In this document: piece after piece, positions 1-8,223 of the stretch
Layout: each line of letters starts with the position of its first letter
Position numbering within the stretch: position 1 is the stretch's first letter
DNA from: Bradyrhizobium paxllaeri
Lineage (GTDB): Bacteria; Pseudomonadota; Alphaproteobacteria; Rhizobiales; Xanthobacteraceae
DNA: 64,000 nucleotides
Assembly (NCBI RefSeq): GCF_001693515.2
Contig: NZ_CP042968.1
Span: 1,240,001-1,304,000 of the forward strand
Direction of reading: 5' to 3'
Translations under genes and position numbers: made by a program
Notes under the pieces: model-generated
The model's database searches: none
What the model saw: the letters and a program-made list of their open reading frames with translations, nothing else
Told to the model about the DNA's origin: nothing

Positions 1-328
1 CGCCGGGCGGCATGTATAGCCCGACCGGCAGGAACAGCTGCAGCCGTGCCGTGCTGTCGTTCTCGCGCTCGGTCACATAGACGCGCACCGCCGTCTGGCC
101 GGTCTCGAAGGTGCCGCTGATGGCGGTGCGGCAGACTGTCTGTGCGCCGCCCGGCTTGAAGCAGACCTTTTGCCACTCACCATACCTGATGCTACGGGCC
201 TCGCGCTGGCCGCGCAGGGCGAATTCGTCTGCCGCGGGCTTTGCCGATTGTTGCGCGAATGTCGGTTCATTCGCCGCCAGGACGATTGCAATGCCGAAGC
301 ATAGAGATAGCCTCGCTGAATGTCGCAT
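1..328 (-). CDS. IalB-family (invasion-associated locus B) secreted protein, 3' end outside the window
   Basis: Reading leftward from the ATG at 328, the protein starts with a signal peptide that ends near TFAQQ, followed by a mature part containing WQKVCFKPGG, VCRTAISGTFETGQ and LFLPVGLYMPPG. This paired-cysteine pattern followed by a LPxGxxxxPG turn is the signature of the IalB family, periplasmic or surface proteins of unknown biochemical role first named in Bartonella. A GGTGAG ribosome site precedes the start. The hydrolase gene upstream ends at 335, six bases away, so the two probably form an operon. The C-terminus lies beyond the left edge. The family call is fairly secure; the function is not known. 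Confidence 0.7.
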   Translation of the reverse strand, partial: MRHSARLSLCFGIAIVLAANEPTFAQQSAKPAADEFALRGQREARSIRYGEWQKVCFKPGGAQTVCRTAISGTFETGQTAVRVYVTERENDSTARLQLFLPVGLYMPPG

Positions 329-334
329 GGTTGC

Positions 335-1210
335 TCACCTGTGCTTGTCGAGAAAAGCGCCGACTATTGGCGACCAGATCGCGACGGCGTCCGGCGAGCC
401 GACGAAGAAGTGCCCATCGCCGCCATGAGGCGGAAACAGATGGTACTCCGCATTACCGCCTGCGGCGGTGAAAGCCGCATGCATTCGCTTCGACAACTCC
501 GGTCCGAAAAAGGTGTCGTTCTCGATGTACAGCCACAGCATCGGCACCCGCGACGTACGGCCGAAGTTGCCCGCTGCTTCCACCAGCAGGTCCGGTGCGC
601 AATTGTTATGCGGCTTTCCGTCGACGCGGCCGCCCCGTCCTGCGGCGAAGGTGATGATCGCCTTGACCGGCGGAGGATTAGCGCTCGACAAGGCGATCGA
701 GCCCCAGCCGCCTGCGGACTGGCCAATGACAATGACGTTGCCGGGGACAATCCGCTTCAGCTCGGTCATGTACTCGATGATCCAGAGATTGAGCTGGGCG
801 GCTGCGAGCCCCGCATCGCGGAAATTGGGATTGCTGCACTTGCCGATCTTCGAGAAGAACACAGTGAAGATTCCGGCCTCCGGTATGTCGAGAGCCGTCG
901 CGCCGTAACCGGGGCCGGACGGCGCCACCACCATGTAGCCGCGCCGTGCGAACCACATCGCCGCATCGCGGAATTCGACCAGCGGAAAGAAGCTGCGCTG
1001 CTTGGGATCGAGCGATACGCCGTGGTTCATGATGGCGAGCGGGAAGGGGCCGTCGCCGACCGGGCGCACCACATAGGCGATGGTCGGAACGGGCAGGGGC
1101 AGTGCCCACACCTCTTCCTGCAATTGCGGTTCATCGGCTGCGGTCGCCAATGACGCTGTCATGACGCTTGCGGCGATGATCAGCAGGCGTAGCAGGCGCA
1201 TGCCTTGCAT
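335..1210 (-). CDS. Secreted alpha/beta hydrolase (dienelactone-hydrolase-like)
   Basis: A 291-residue protein with an N-terminal signal peptide (LLRLLIIAASVMTASLATA). The core shows an oxyanion-side motif IMNHGVS, a nucleophile elbow GQSAGG with the serine at about residue 165, a late aspartate in LYIENDTFF and a histidine in HGGDGHFF, so the catalytic triad appears complete. The frame is open further upstream, to 1432, but only without a signal peptide and across the intergenic region, so the ATG at 1210 was preferred; 1201 is a second candidate. Substrate is unknown. It is divergent from the sulP gene, with an FNR-type box between them, and is co-directional with the IalB gene. Confidence 0.75.
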   Translation of the reverse strand: MQGMRLLRLLIIAASVMTASLATAADEPQLQEEVWALPLPVPTIAYVVRPVGDGPFPLAIMNHGVSLDPKQRSFFPLVEFRDAAMWFARRGYMVVAPSGPGYGATALDIPEAGIFTVFFSKIGKCSNPNFRDAGLAAAQLNLWIIEYMTELKRIVPGNVIVIGQSAGGWGSIALSSANPPPVKAIITFAAGRGGRVDGKPHNNCAPDLLVEAAGNFGRTSRVPMLWLYIENDTFFGPELSKRMHAAFTAAGGNAEYHLFPPHGGDGHFFVGSPDAVAIWSPIVGAFLDKHR

Positions 1211-1258
1211 CCAGGTTCGGGGCCCTTCCGAAGTCTTGTTGGCCCGCAGAGCGAAACG

Positions 1259-1272
1259 TTGATCTGGATCAA
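1259..1272. promoter_or_regulatory. FNR/FixK-type box (TTGATCTGGATCAA)
   Basis: A perfect TTGAT-N4-ATCAA palindrome in the divergent gap. If a regulator activates from about 41 bases upstream of a start site, sulP transcription would begin near 1306, leaving a 44-base leader. For the hydrolase the leader would be only about 14 bases, so sulP is the better target. Confidence 0.7.
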
Positions 1273-1349
1273 CGGAGGGGCTGCGCGTGCTGCTGCGCTG
1301 CGCGGCAACGCGCCCGGCCGAAGCGGCAGAACCGCGATGAGGGATATTC

Positions 1350-3023
1350 ATGAAATTGAGAGAGACCAGACTTTTTCCTCCAGCGCAGTGGTTCGCCGAA
1401 TACCGCGCCGGCTGGTTACGCCACGACGTCATTGCCGGCGTGACGCTCGCCGCCTACGCGATTCCCGTGTCGCTGGCCTATGCGGCGCTCGCCGGGCTGC
1501 CGCCGCAGGTCGGTGTCTACGGCTATATGCTCGGCGGTCTCGGCTATGCGCTGCTCGGCTCGTCGCGGCAGCTTGCGGTCGGGCCGACCTCGGCGATTTC
1601 GCTGATGATCGCCGCTACGGTCGGGGCACTGGCGGGAGGCGATTACGTCCGCTATGCCCAGATCGCGAGCCTGGCAGCCTTTACCGTTGCGGCGCTCTGC
1701 CTGATTGCCTGGATTTTCCGGCTCAGCATGCTGGTGCGCCTGATCAGTGACAGCATTCTGGTTGGCTTCAAGGCCGGCGCCGGCCTCACCATCATCATGA
1801 CGCAACTGCCGAGCCTGTTCGGCGTTGCCGGCGGCGGACGCCATTTCTTCGACCGCCTGATCATGCTCGTCGGGCAACTTCATGGCATTCACTGGATCGT
1901 GCTGGCGGTCGGTCTTGTCGCGGTCCTGCTGCTCCTGTTCGGCGAACGTGCCTTGCCGGGCAGACCGGTCGGGCTTGCCGTCGTCATCCTGTCGATCCTC
2001 GTCGCGACGGCGCTTGGCCTGCCCGCGCTCGGGGTTCCCGTCACCGGCGAAATCCCGAAGGGGTTGCCGAGCCTCGCTATGCCGACCTTCGGGCTTCTGG
2101 ATTTCGATGAATTGTTTCCGCTCGCCGCCGGCATCCTGCTGCTCGCCTATGTCGAAGGCGTCTCGGCAGCGCGGAGCTTTGCGGCCAAGCACGGCTACGT
2201 CCTCGACGTGCGGCAGGAATTTCTGGGGCTGGGCGCGGCCAATCTCGCGGTATCGCTCGGCCATGGTTATCCGGTCGCAGGCGGATTGTCGCAATCCGCC
2301 GTCAACGACCAGGCCGGCGCGAAAACGCCGCTCGCGCTCGTCATTTGCTCGCTGACACTGGCGATCTGCCTGCTCTTCCTCACCGGTCTTCTGACAAATC
2401 TTCCGAAGGCCGTGCTGGCGGCGATCGTCTTCACGGCAGTGTACAAGCTCGTCGACGTTGCCGCGCTCAAGCGCATGTGGCGGATCAGCCGGATCGATTT
2501 TTTTGCCGCGGCGATTGCCCTGGTCTCCGTGCTGCTGCTCGGCATCCTGCAAGGCATTTTGCTGGCGGCGCTCGCTTCGATCTTCCTGCTGCTGGCGCGG
2601 GCCTCGCAACCGAACATCGCCTTTCTCGGCCGGGTGCGGGGAACCGGCCGCTATGCCGACAGCGCGCGCAATCCGGACGTCGAGCCGCTTGCCGGGATCA
2701 TCGCCTTCCGGCCGGAAGCGTCGCTGCTCTACATCAATGCGGAAACAGTTCTTGACGCCGTGCTGGCAAGGCTCGCGGCAGCGCCAGACACCAGGCTGGT
2801 CGTCTGCGGCCTTTCATCCTCGCCTTTCATTGATCTCGCAGGCGCCCGGATGCTGCACGACCTCCATGACGAGCTTGCCGCGCGCGGCATCGCTTTCCAG
2901 ATCGTCGGCGCCCGCGGGCAGGTCCGCGACGTCCTGCAGGCAGATGGCCTCGCCGACAAGACTGACAGCGCCAACTGGACCCGAAGGATGGATAGTTTGC
3001 TCGGCGATCTGAAGGCCGGCTGA
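1350..3023 (+). CDS. SulP-family anion permease with C-terminal STAS domain
   Basis: A 557-residue inner-membrane protein. The first ~420 residues are strongly hydrophobic with about ten to twelve membrane segments and the SulP hallmarks GVTLAAYAIPVSLAYAALAG near the start and GGLSQSAVNDQAGAKT in the middle. The last ~110 residues form a soluble STAS domain with the conserved SSPFIDLAGARML turn. Members of this family carry sulfate, bicarbonate or dicarboxylates, and the substrate cannot be read from the sequence. The ATG at 1350 lies downstream of a perfect FNR-type box, so expression under low oxygen is likely. A second SulP gene without a close resemblance starts at 62879. Confidence 0.88.
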   Translation: MKLRETRLFPPAQWFAEYRAGWLRHDVIAGVTLAAYAIPVSLAYAALAGLPPQVGVYGYMLGGLGYALLGSSRQLAVGPTSAISLMIAATVGALAGGDYVRYAQIASLAAFTVAALCLIAWIFRLSMLVRLISDSILVGFKAGAGLTIIMTQLPSLFGVAGGGRHFFDRLIMLVGQLHGIHWIVLAVGLVAVLLLLFGERALPGRPVGLAVVILSILVATALGLPALGVPVTGEIPKGLPSLAMPTFGLLDFDELFPLAAGILLLAYVEGVSAARSFAAKHGYVLDVRQEFLGLGAANLAVSLGHGYPVAGGLSQSAVNDQAGAKTPLALVICSLTLAICLLFLTGLLTNLPKAVLAAIVFTAVYKLVDVAALKRMWRISRIDFFAAAIALVSVLLLGILQGILLAALASIFLLLARASQPNIAFLGRVRGTGRYADSARNPDVEPLAGIIAFRPEASLLYINAETVLDAVLARLAAAPDTRLVVCGLSSSPFIDLAGARMLHDLHDELAARGIAFQIVGARGQVRDVLQADGLADKTDSANWTRRMDSLLGDLKAG

Positions 3024-3084
3024 CTGCACCGCCGCGTGCGGTGACGCGTCGAATGCGAGGCGCTGCGCTCAAGACCAGCTTGCG

Positions 3085-3098
3085 TTGACTTGAATCAA
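3085..3098. promoter_or_regulatory. FNR/FixK-type box (TTGACTTGAATCAA), one mismatch
   Basis: Matches TTGAT-N4-ATCAA except C for T at the fifth base. A start site about 41 bases beyond its centre would fall near 3132, which is 31 bases before the ATG of the mini-ORF at 3163. Confidence 0.55.
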
Positions 3099-3162
3099 AG
3101 GATGCCGCGGGAAGCGGAACAGCATCGGCCAACCGTCGCCGCAAGCTTCCCGGAGCTCCGAC

Positions 3163-3228
3163 ATGTCTGAGGACACCAACATCCTGCTTACCGTGTTCGG
3201 CTATTTCGCAATGATCCTCGCGCAATAG
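3163..3228 (+). CDS. Candidate 21-residue hydrophobic mini-protein
   Basis: ATG at 3163 preceded by CCGGAGCTCCGAC (GGAG ribosome site). The product is MSEDTNILLTVFGYFAMILA plus a final Q: an acidic N-terminus followed by a single short hydrophobic segment, as in small membrane proteins that attach to respiratory or transport complexes. It lies at the expected distance from the FNR-type box at 3085-3098 and 61 bases before the next gene. No family was recognised. It may be spurious; its support is the ribosome site, the promoter spacing and the composition. Confidence 0.4.
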   Translation: MSEDTNILLTVFGYFAMILAQ

Positions 3229-3289
3229 GCCGGCCGCAGTCTGGAGCCCGGATCATGGTGGTCCGGCTCAAACCCTAGAAGGAAATGCC

Positions 3290-3730
3290 ATGAAGAAGTA
3301 TCGGAAGCGAATGATGCTGGCTGCCGTGCTGGGATTGTTGGTCTCGGCCGGACTTGCGACGCCGACGATGGCGGAGGTCGGTTCGGTTGCCGTCGTGTTT
3401 ACCAAGGGCGGTTTCATCGTCGGCGTCGGCGGCGGGGAGGGCGTCCTGACCTTTCGCGGCAAGAAGTATCCGTTCACCGTGTCAGGCATGAGTGTGGGAT
3501 TCACGGTCGGCGCCTCCACGACAAAATTCACCGGCAGGGCATTGAACCTGCGCAGCCCAGGCGATCTCGCCGGCAGCTACGCCGTGGTCGGCGCGGGAGG
3601 TGCGGTGGCGGCAGGGGCCGGCGGCGTCCAGTTGCAGAATGCCAAAGGCGTCATCCTGCAACTCAGCGGGCCCAGGGTCGGCGCCGAAGTCTCGGCGGCC
3701 GTCGGCGGCGTGACGATCGCGATGCGATGA
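3290..3730 (+). CDS. Secreted glycine-rich beta-type protein, unknown function
   Basis: A 146-residue protein with a clear signal peptide (MMLAAVLGLLVSAGLATPTMA, cleaved near residue 29). The mature part is a run of short glycine-rich strands: KGGFIVGVGGGEGVLTFRG, YPFTVSGMSVGFTVGAS, then LRSPGDLAGSYAVVGAGGA, and a closing half with the repeated pattern GAEVSAAVGGVTIAMR. This suggests a small periplasmic or surface beta-sandwich or barrel. It loosely recalls SYLF- and DUF1134-type envelope proteins, but the match is too weak to assign. It probably shares the FNR-type box at 3085 with the mini-ORF before it. A strong bidirectional stem-loop follows. Confidence 0.7.
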   Translation: MKKYRKRMMLAAVLGLLVSAGLATPTMAEVGSVAVVFTKGGFIVGVGGGEGVLTFRGKKYPFTVSGMSVGFTVGASTTKFTGRALNLRSPGDLAGSYAVVGAGGAVAAGAGGVQLQNAKGVILQLSGPRVGAEVSAAVGGVTIAMR

Positions 3731-3740
3731 ACAGAAGCGG

Positions 3741-3767
3741 CGGGAGCCGCCCGCGCGGCTCCCGTTT
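3741..3767. terminator. Bidirectional stem-loop between the secreted protein and ppk2
   Basis: CGGGAGCCGC (3741-3750) pairs with GCGGCTCCCG (3755-3764) around a CCGC loop, followed by TTT on the + strand. It sits between two convergent genes, ending at 3730 and 3774. Confidence 0.7.
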
Positions 3768-3773
3768 GCGAAC

Positions 3774-4580
3774 CTAGTACCGCTCTTCGACGAACTTCAT
3801 GCCACGCAGGCTGGCCTGGTCATCGTAGCGGCCCTTGTGGGAGCGCTTCGGCAGCTTGACCTGGTCGCGCGCGATCTTCTTGTAGGGGATCGTGCCGAGA
3901 ATGTGTGAGATGACGTTCAGCCGCGCCTTTCGCTTGTCGTCGGAGCGGATCAGGTGCCACGGCGCGTGCTTGGTGTCGGTCGCCTCGAGCATCATGTCGC
4001 GCGCCCGCGAGTAATCGTACCAGCGCCCGAACGACTCGGTGTCCATCGGGCTCAGCTTCCATTGCCGCAGGGGATCCTCGATGCGTGCGTTGAAGCGGAT
4101 TTCTTGCTCCTCCATCCCGACCTCGAGCCACAGCTTGATCAGGATGATGCCGCCTTCGACCGCGATTTTCTCGATATGCGGGCACAGCTCCAGGAAACGC
4201 TTGTGTTCCGCCTGCGAGCAGAATCCCATGACATACTCGACGCCGGCGCGATTGTACCAGCTGCGGTCGAAGATCACGATCTCGCCGCCGGCGGGAAACT
4301 GCTCGACATAGCGCTGCAGGAATAGCTGGGTTTTCTGCCGGTCGGAGGGCGCGGGCAGTGCGACCACGCGAAACACCCGCGGGCTGACCTTTTCGGTGAG
4401 GGCCTTGATGGTGCCACCCTTGCCGGCGGCGTCGCGGCCCTCGAACAGGATGATGACCCGGAGCTTTTCCTGCTTGACCCATTCCTGCAGATGGCAGAGC
4501 TGCACCTGGAGCTTGCGCAACTCCTTCTCATACTCCTTCCGCTTCATCTTCGTCTTCGACTGGCTGCCGTTCTTGGACAT
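3774..4580 (-). CDS. ppk2: Polyphosphate kinase 2 (PPK2)
   Basis: A 268-residue single-domain PPK2, which moves phosphate between polyphosphate and nucleoside di/triphosphates. The Walker A region FEGRDAAGKGGTIK and the Walker B/lid region IVIFDRSWYNRAGVE are intact, and the length fits the one-domain subclass. The frame is open to a TTG at 4601, but the ATG at 4580 (MSKNGSQSK) was preferred; neither has a strong ribosome site. The preceding gene on the same strand ends 36 bases upstream, so both may be transcribed together. PPK2 enzymes balance nucleotides during energy limitation, which fits a neighbourhood of low-oxygen boxes. Confidence 0.93.
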   Translation of the reverse strand: MSKNGSQSKTKMKRKEYEKELRKLQVQLCHLQEWVKQEKLRVIILFEGRDAAGKGGTIKALTEKVSPRVFRVVALPAPSDRQKTQLFLQRYVEQFPAGGEIVIFDRSWYNRAGVEYVMGFCSQAEHKRFLELCPHIEKIAVEGGIILIKLWLEVGMEEQEIRFNARIEDPLRQWKLSPMDTESFGRWYDYSRARDMMLEATDTKHAPWHLIRSDDKRKARLNVISHILGTIPYKKIARDQVKLPKRSHKGRYDDQASLRGMKFVEERY

Positions 4581-4616
4581 GCGCAATGATTCCCGGTTCA
4601 ATGGCGATCGGTCGCG

Positions 4617-5069
4617 CTAGGCGTCCCAGCTGATGGTGATGCTGATGTCGCCGGGCACGCCGCCGGGAAAATCGACGATCTGGTAGCGGATGCGATAGCC
4701 GCGCGGCTGCAGATAGTCGCTCCAGAGCTGGAAGATCTCCTTGGGGATTCCGGTCAGGGTCTTTTCCCAGCCTTTTTCCATCTGGTTGATGGCTCGGCCG
4801 CGGTCGGTGCACAGCGAATTCGGAAAGCGGTAGACCTGCACCTCCGTCAATCCGTTGCGCACCGCTCGCTGGATCACGGTCGAGGCAAGCTTGACCTTCT
4901 CATCCTCGGACAGGCCCGACGGCTGGCTCAGCTTGTCGATCAGGGCATGCTTTTCGGCCTCTGTCGCAGCCAGCCGCTTGGCCATCTCGTCCGCCTTTTG
5001 CGCCTCCTTCAACGCCGCCTGCTTCTGGATTTCCTTCGCGCTGGGGATCAGGTCGTCGATCTTGGCCAT
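4617..5069 (-). CDS. Conserved-looking soluble protein, unknown function, upstream of ppk2
   Basis: A 150-residue protein without a signal peptide. The first ~60 residues are an alanine/lysine/glutamate-rich helix, probably coiled coil (KEIQKQAALKEAQKADEMAK). The second half looks globular, with a basic stretch VIQRAVRNGLTEVQVYRFP and a closing beta-rich part ending DISITISWDA. No family was recognised. The ATG at 5069 was chosen because the helix begins there. Its promoter region contains the FNR-type box at 5142-5155, which would place a start site about 38 bases before the ATG. It is probably co-transcribed with ppk2. Confidence 0.65.
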   Translation of the reverse strand: MAKIDDLIPSAKEIQKQAALKEAQKADEMAKRLAATEAEKHALIDKLSQPSGLSEDEKVKLASTVIQRAVRNGLTEVQVYRFPNSLCTDRGRAINQMEKGWEKTLTGIPKEIFQLWSDYLQPRGYRIRYQIVDFPGGVPGDISITISWDA

Positions 5070-5141
5070 GTACGTCTCTCCCGAATGACCGTTCGCCGCA
5101 TTGGATGTTCCAACGTTACGGCTGGGGCCGCAGGGCACTTC

Positions 5142-5155
5142 TTGATTCAGATCAA
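5142..5155. promoter_or_regulatory. FNR/FixK-type box (TTGATTCAGATCAA)
   Basis: A perfect TTGAT-N4-ATCAA palindrome in the divergent gap between the gene starting at 5069 (minus strand) and the gene starting at 5231 (plus strand). Spacing suits either promoter or both. Confidence 0.7.
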
Positions 5156-5230
5156 GCATTGGGAGACCATAGTCCCCACTCTGCACGCGGGGCGGGGCCT
5201 TCGGGCGACCTGACAGGGGGAGTACGAGCT

Positions 5231-5680
5231 TTGAGTGAACAGATACATCCGTTGGCGCCCCACCATCTGCCGTTCTTCATCCCGGGTCCGGACGGATCGG
5301 ACACACTGATGGTGGTGATGGGAATTTTCCTTGTGGGTGTCATCTTGTGGGTCGGCACCCTGTACTGGAAATTGCATAGCCTGCCGGAGCGGATGGCGCA
5401 CAGGACGCACAAGCTGCAGTTCGAAATCGTCGCCGTTCTCGGCTTGATCTCGCTCTTTACCCACATGCATATCTTCTGGATCGCGGGCCTGTTGCTCGCG
5501 ATGATCGACCTGCCCGATTTCAGCACGCCGTTGCGCAGCATTGCCGGATCGGTCGAACGCATTGCCGACGCTGCGCCGGGCACGCCCGAGGCCGAGCCGA
5601 TTTCCGAAGCACCAGCTACGTCAGGCGGCAAGTCCGGCGCCAGGAGCGCCGCGAAGGAAGAGGTACGCAGCCATGCTTGA
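5231..5680 (+). CDS. Small inner-membrane protein, DUF3302/YiaW-like partner of HlyD
   Basis: A 149-residue protein with two membrane helices (MVVMGIFLVGVILWVGTLYW and VAVLGLISLFTHMHIFWIAG) separated by a short basic cytosolic loop, then an alanine/glutamate-rich tail. The start is a TTG at 5231 with a strong GGGGGAG ribosome site eight bases before it; longer starts would run back across the FNR-type box. The layout, a short two-helix protein overlapping an HlyD-type adaptor by eight bases (ATGCTTGA), matches the YiaW/YibI-YiaV/YibH pairs of enterobacteria, whose job is poorly known. The DUF3302 call is by resemblance only. Confidence 0.7.
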   Translation: MSEQIHPLAPHHLPFFIPGPDGSDTLMVVMGIFLVGVILWVGTLYWKLHSLPERMAHRTHKLQFEIVAVLGLISLFTHMHIFWIAGLLLAMIDLPDFSTPLRSIAGSVERIADAAPGTPEAEPISEAPATSGGKSGARSAAKEEVRSHA

Positions 5681-6905
5681 GCTGATGATCTGTTCGCTGG
5701 TGACGATCCTCCCGGACTACCTCTATCGCCGTTATGTGCAGGGCAAGCGGTTCGGCAAGGAGATCACATTCTTTTCGGTCTGGTATGAACTGCGCTGGGG
5801 CATCACGGGCTGCCTGATGTTGACCATCGGGTTGATCACGATGATCTTCTATTTCCACCCCTCGACCACGTCGGCGGCGATCTACTTCCGCACGGTGCCT
5901 ATCCTGCCTGAAGGCTCCGGCCGCGTCGCCGAGGTGAATGTCGGCTTCAGTGAGCCGGTGAAAAAGGGCGATGTCCTGTTCCGGCTCGACAGCTCCAGAC
6001 AGCAGGCCGCGGTCGAAACCGCCAGGCGCAAGGTCGCCGAAGTTGAGGCCGCGATGATCAGCGCGAGGGCGGATGTCGTCAAGGCGGACGCCCAGGTTGG
6101 CGAAGCAAAGGCCAACTTGCAGCAGGCCAGGGACGAACTGGACGTCAAGAGCGAGTTGCAGCGGCGCAATCCCGGCATCGTGCCGCAACGCGACATCGAA
6201 AAACTGCAGGTGCTGGTCGATCAGCGACAGTCCGGCGTCGACGCAGCAAATGCCGTGAAGGAGTCAGCGGTGTTGCGAGTCTCGACGCTGCTACCCGCCG
6301 AGAAGGCGAGCGCCGAGGCCGCGATGGCGCAGGCGCAGGTCGATCTCGACAAGACCTACGTGCGGGCAGGTATCGACGGACGGGTCGAGCAGTTTCTCGT
6401 TCGCACCGGGGATGTGGTCAATCAGCTCATGCGGCCAGCCGGCGTGTTGATCCCTGAAGGCGCCGGCCGAAATATCCTGCAGGCCGGCTTCGGCCAGATC
6501 GAGGCCCAGGTCATGAAGCCGGGGATGGTCGCGGAAGCGACCTGCATCTCGAGGCCCTGGGCGATCATTCCGCTCGTCGTCACGACCGTGCAGGATTACA
6601 TCGCAGCCGGACAGTTCCGGAGCGGCGAGCAGTTGATCGATCCGCAGAACCTGCAAAGGCCCGGCACGATCCTCGTCTTCCTGGAGCCGCTTTACAAAGG
6701 CGGACTTGAGGGGGTCACGCCGGGCTCCAGCTGCATCGTCAATGCCTATACCAGCAATCACGATGTGATCGCCGACCCGAAGACCGGTGCGCTGAAAGGC
6801 TTTGCCCTGCATGCCGTCGATGCCACCGGCCTCGTGCATGCGCTCTTGCTGCGCATCCAGGCGCTGTTGCTGCCGGTCAAGACGCTGGTGATGAGCGGTC
6901 ACTGA
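5673..6905 (+). CDS. HlyD-family membrane fusion protein
   Basis: A 410-residue periplasmic adaptor. One N-terminal membrane segment (CLMLTIGLITMIFYFHP) is followed by a lipoyl-like half-motif VPILPEGSGRVAEVNVGF, a long coiled coil at about residues 100-215 (alternating AEVEAAM, AQVGEAKANLQ, SAEAAMAQAQVDL), the second lipoyl half DKTYVRAGIDGRVEQFLVRTG, and a beta-barrel. Such proteins link an inner-membrane pump to an outer channel, but no ABC, RND or MFS pump gene lies next to it, so the partner is elsewhere or the two-gene unit works alone. The start at 5673 overlaps the preceding gene by eight bases, which suggests translational coupling. Confidence 0.88.
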   Translation: MLELMICSLVTILPDYLYRRYVQGKRFGKEITFFSVWYELRWGITGCLMLTIGLITMIFYFHPSTTSAAIYFRTVPILPEGSGRVAEVNVGFSEPVKKGDVLFRLDSSRQQAAVETARRKVAEVEAAMISARADVVKADAQVGEAKANLQQARDELDVKSELQRRNPGIVPQRDIEKLQVLVDQRQSGVDAANAVKESAVLRVSTLLPAEKASAEAAMAQAQVDLDKTYVRAGIDGRVEQFLVRTGDVVNQLMRPAGVLIPEGAGRNILQAGFGQIEAQVMKPGMVAEATCISRPWAIIPLVVTTVQDYIAAGQFRSGEQLIDPQNLQRPGTILVFLEPLYKGGLEGVTPGSSCIVNAYTSNHDVIADPKTGALKGFALHAVDATGLVHALLLRIQALLLPVKTLVMSGH

Positions 6906-6919
6906 GGGGAAAAGATGAG

Positions 6920-7336
6920 ATGAATCGCTTTCACACCAACGCCGCATCTGCGGCGCTCCTGCTTGGCGTCTCGCTCGGACTTTGCGGTTCTGCCGGCGCC
7001 TTTGACCTCAACGGCGCGTGGGCGAGCGACGCCGAAAATTGCGGCAAGGTTTTCACGCGCAAGGGCAACCAGATTACCTTCACCGACATGTCCGACGTCT
7101 ATGGCGGCGGCTTCATCATCGAGGGCGACCAGATCACCGGAAAATTCGCGCGCTGCCGTATCAAGGCAAAAAAGGATGAAGGGGCGACCATCAACCTCCT
7201 GGCGGCCTGCGCCTCCGATATCATGCTGCAAAGCGTGCAGTTCAATCTCAGGGAAGTGGACGCCAACACCGTCATGCGCCTGTTTCCGGGGATGTCGGGC
7301 ATGGAAATCAAATACGCGCGTTGTCCGACGCCGTAG
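6920..7336 (+). CDS. Small secreted protein, unknown function
   Basis: A 138-residue protein with a signal peptide (AALLLGVSLGLCGSAGAFDL) and a mature part rich in beta strands. It has four cysteines in the mature region (DAENCGKVF, FARCRIKAK, LAACASD, KYARCPTP), so two disulfides are possible. No named family was recognised. A GAGGGGA ribosome site precedes the ATG, and the gap to the HlyD gene is only 14 bases, so it is probably the third gene of the operon started by the FNR-type box at 5142. Confidence 0.7.
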   Translation: MNRFHTNAASAALLLGVSLGLCGSAGAFDLNGAWASDAENCGKVFTRKGNQITFTDMSDVYGGGFIIEGDQITGKFARCRIKAKKDEGATINLLAACASDIMLQSVQFNLREVDANTVMRLFPGMSGMEIKYARCPTP

Positions 7337-7359
7337 CCGAGATACGGTCGGGCGATGCC

Positions 7360-7373
7360 TTGATTCAAGTCAA
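7360..7373. promoter_or_regulatory. FNR/FixK-type box (TTGATTCAAGTCAA), one mismatch
   Basis: Matches TTGAT-N4-ATCAA except G for A at the tenth base. Its centre is about 56 bases before the ATG at 7423, a workable distance for class II activation. Confidence 0.55.
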
Positions 7374-7422
7374 GGCCGCACTCCATGGCACGGGTTGAAT
7401 GCCGCGCACCATGGAGGACCTT

Positions 7423-8223
7423 ATGGCTACTGAAACACACCGCCGGACATTGCTCCGCACTTCGGCGACGGCTATCTCGATCGGCGTGCTTTCCCTTGTC
7501 GCAACGCAAGGCGCACGCGCCGACGATCCCGCCAAAATCCTGAAAGGCATGACAGACTATCTCGCCGGTCAGAAATCGCTCTCGGCAAAATTCGACAGCG
7601 ACATCGAGATTGTCACGCCGGGGTTGCAGAAGATCCAGTTCACGAGCTCCGGCGAAATGAAGATGAATCGTCCCGACAAGCTGCGCGTCCGCCGCACCGG
7701 CGGCTATGCCGATGTCGAGCTGGTCTATGACGGCAAGACGGTCTCGCTCTACGGTAACAACGCAAAATCCTATGTGCAGTCCGATCTCGCGGGCACCGTG
7801 GATCAGGTGATCGACACGCTGCAGTCCCGATCGGGCGCGGGGCTGCCCGGCGCCGACTTGCTGCTTTCCAATTCCTACGACCAGTTGATGGCCGACGTCG
7901 TCGAAGGCAAGCATATCGGGCTCGGCGTGGTAGACGGCGTCGAATGCGAACATCTGGCGTTTCGCGGTGTCGACACCGACTGGCAGATCTGGGTCGAGCC
8001 CGGCGCAAAACCCGTGCCGCGCAAATATGTGATCACCAGCAAGACCGTGACCGGCGCACCGCAATACACGCTGAAGATCAAGGACTGGAAGACGGAGGCG
8101 AACGCCGACGGCGATTTTGCGTTCAAGCCGCCGACAGACGCAACCAAGGTCGCGCTCGATTCTGCCGTCATGATCGAGTTCGACGAAATTCCGCCCGGCA
8201 CACCCGCAGGAGCAAAGAAATGA
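7423..8223 (+). CDS. DUF2092-family exported protein
   Basis: A 266-residue protein with an exported N-terminus (HRRTLLRTSATAISIGVLSL, paired arginines, cleaved after ARA). The mature part matches the LolA-like DUF2092 pattern: KILKGMTDYLAGQKSLSAKF, then GEMKMNRPDKLRVRR, VYDGKTVSLYG and DWQIWVEPGAKPVPRKYVIT. The fold is expected to be the open beta-barrel that binds lipid or lipoprotein, but no function is established. GGAGG lies five bases before the ATG at 7423, which decides the start over the ATG at 7399. The stop overlaps the next start (ATGA). Confidence 0.8.
   Translation: MATETHRRTLLRTSATAISIGVLSLVATQGARADDPAKILKGMTDYLAGQKSLSAKFDSDIEIVTPGLQKIQFTSSGEMKMNRPDKLRVRRTGGYADVELVYDGKTVSLYGNNAKSYVQSDLAGTVDQVIDTLQSRSGAGLPGADLLLSNSYDQLMADVVEGKHIGLGVVDGVECEHLAFRGVDTDWQIWVEPGAKPVPRKYVITSKTVTGAPQYTLKIKDWKTEANADGDFAFKPPTDATKVALDSAVMIEFDEIPPGTPAGAKK

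Noticed and set aside
1416..2609. A 397-codon open frame antisense to sulP
   Set aside because: Highly charged, no domain; the sense strand is a clear permease with a STAS domain.
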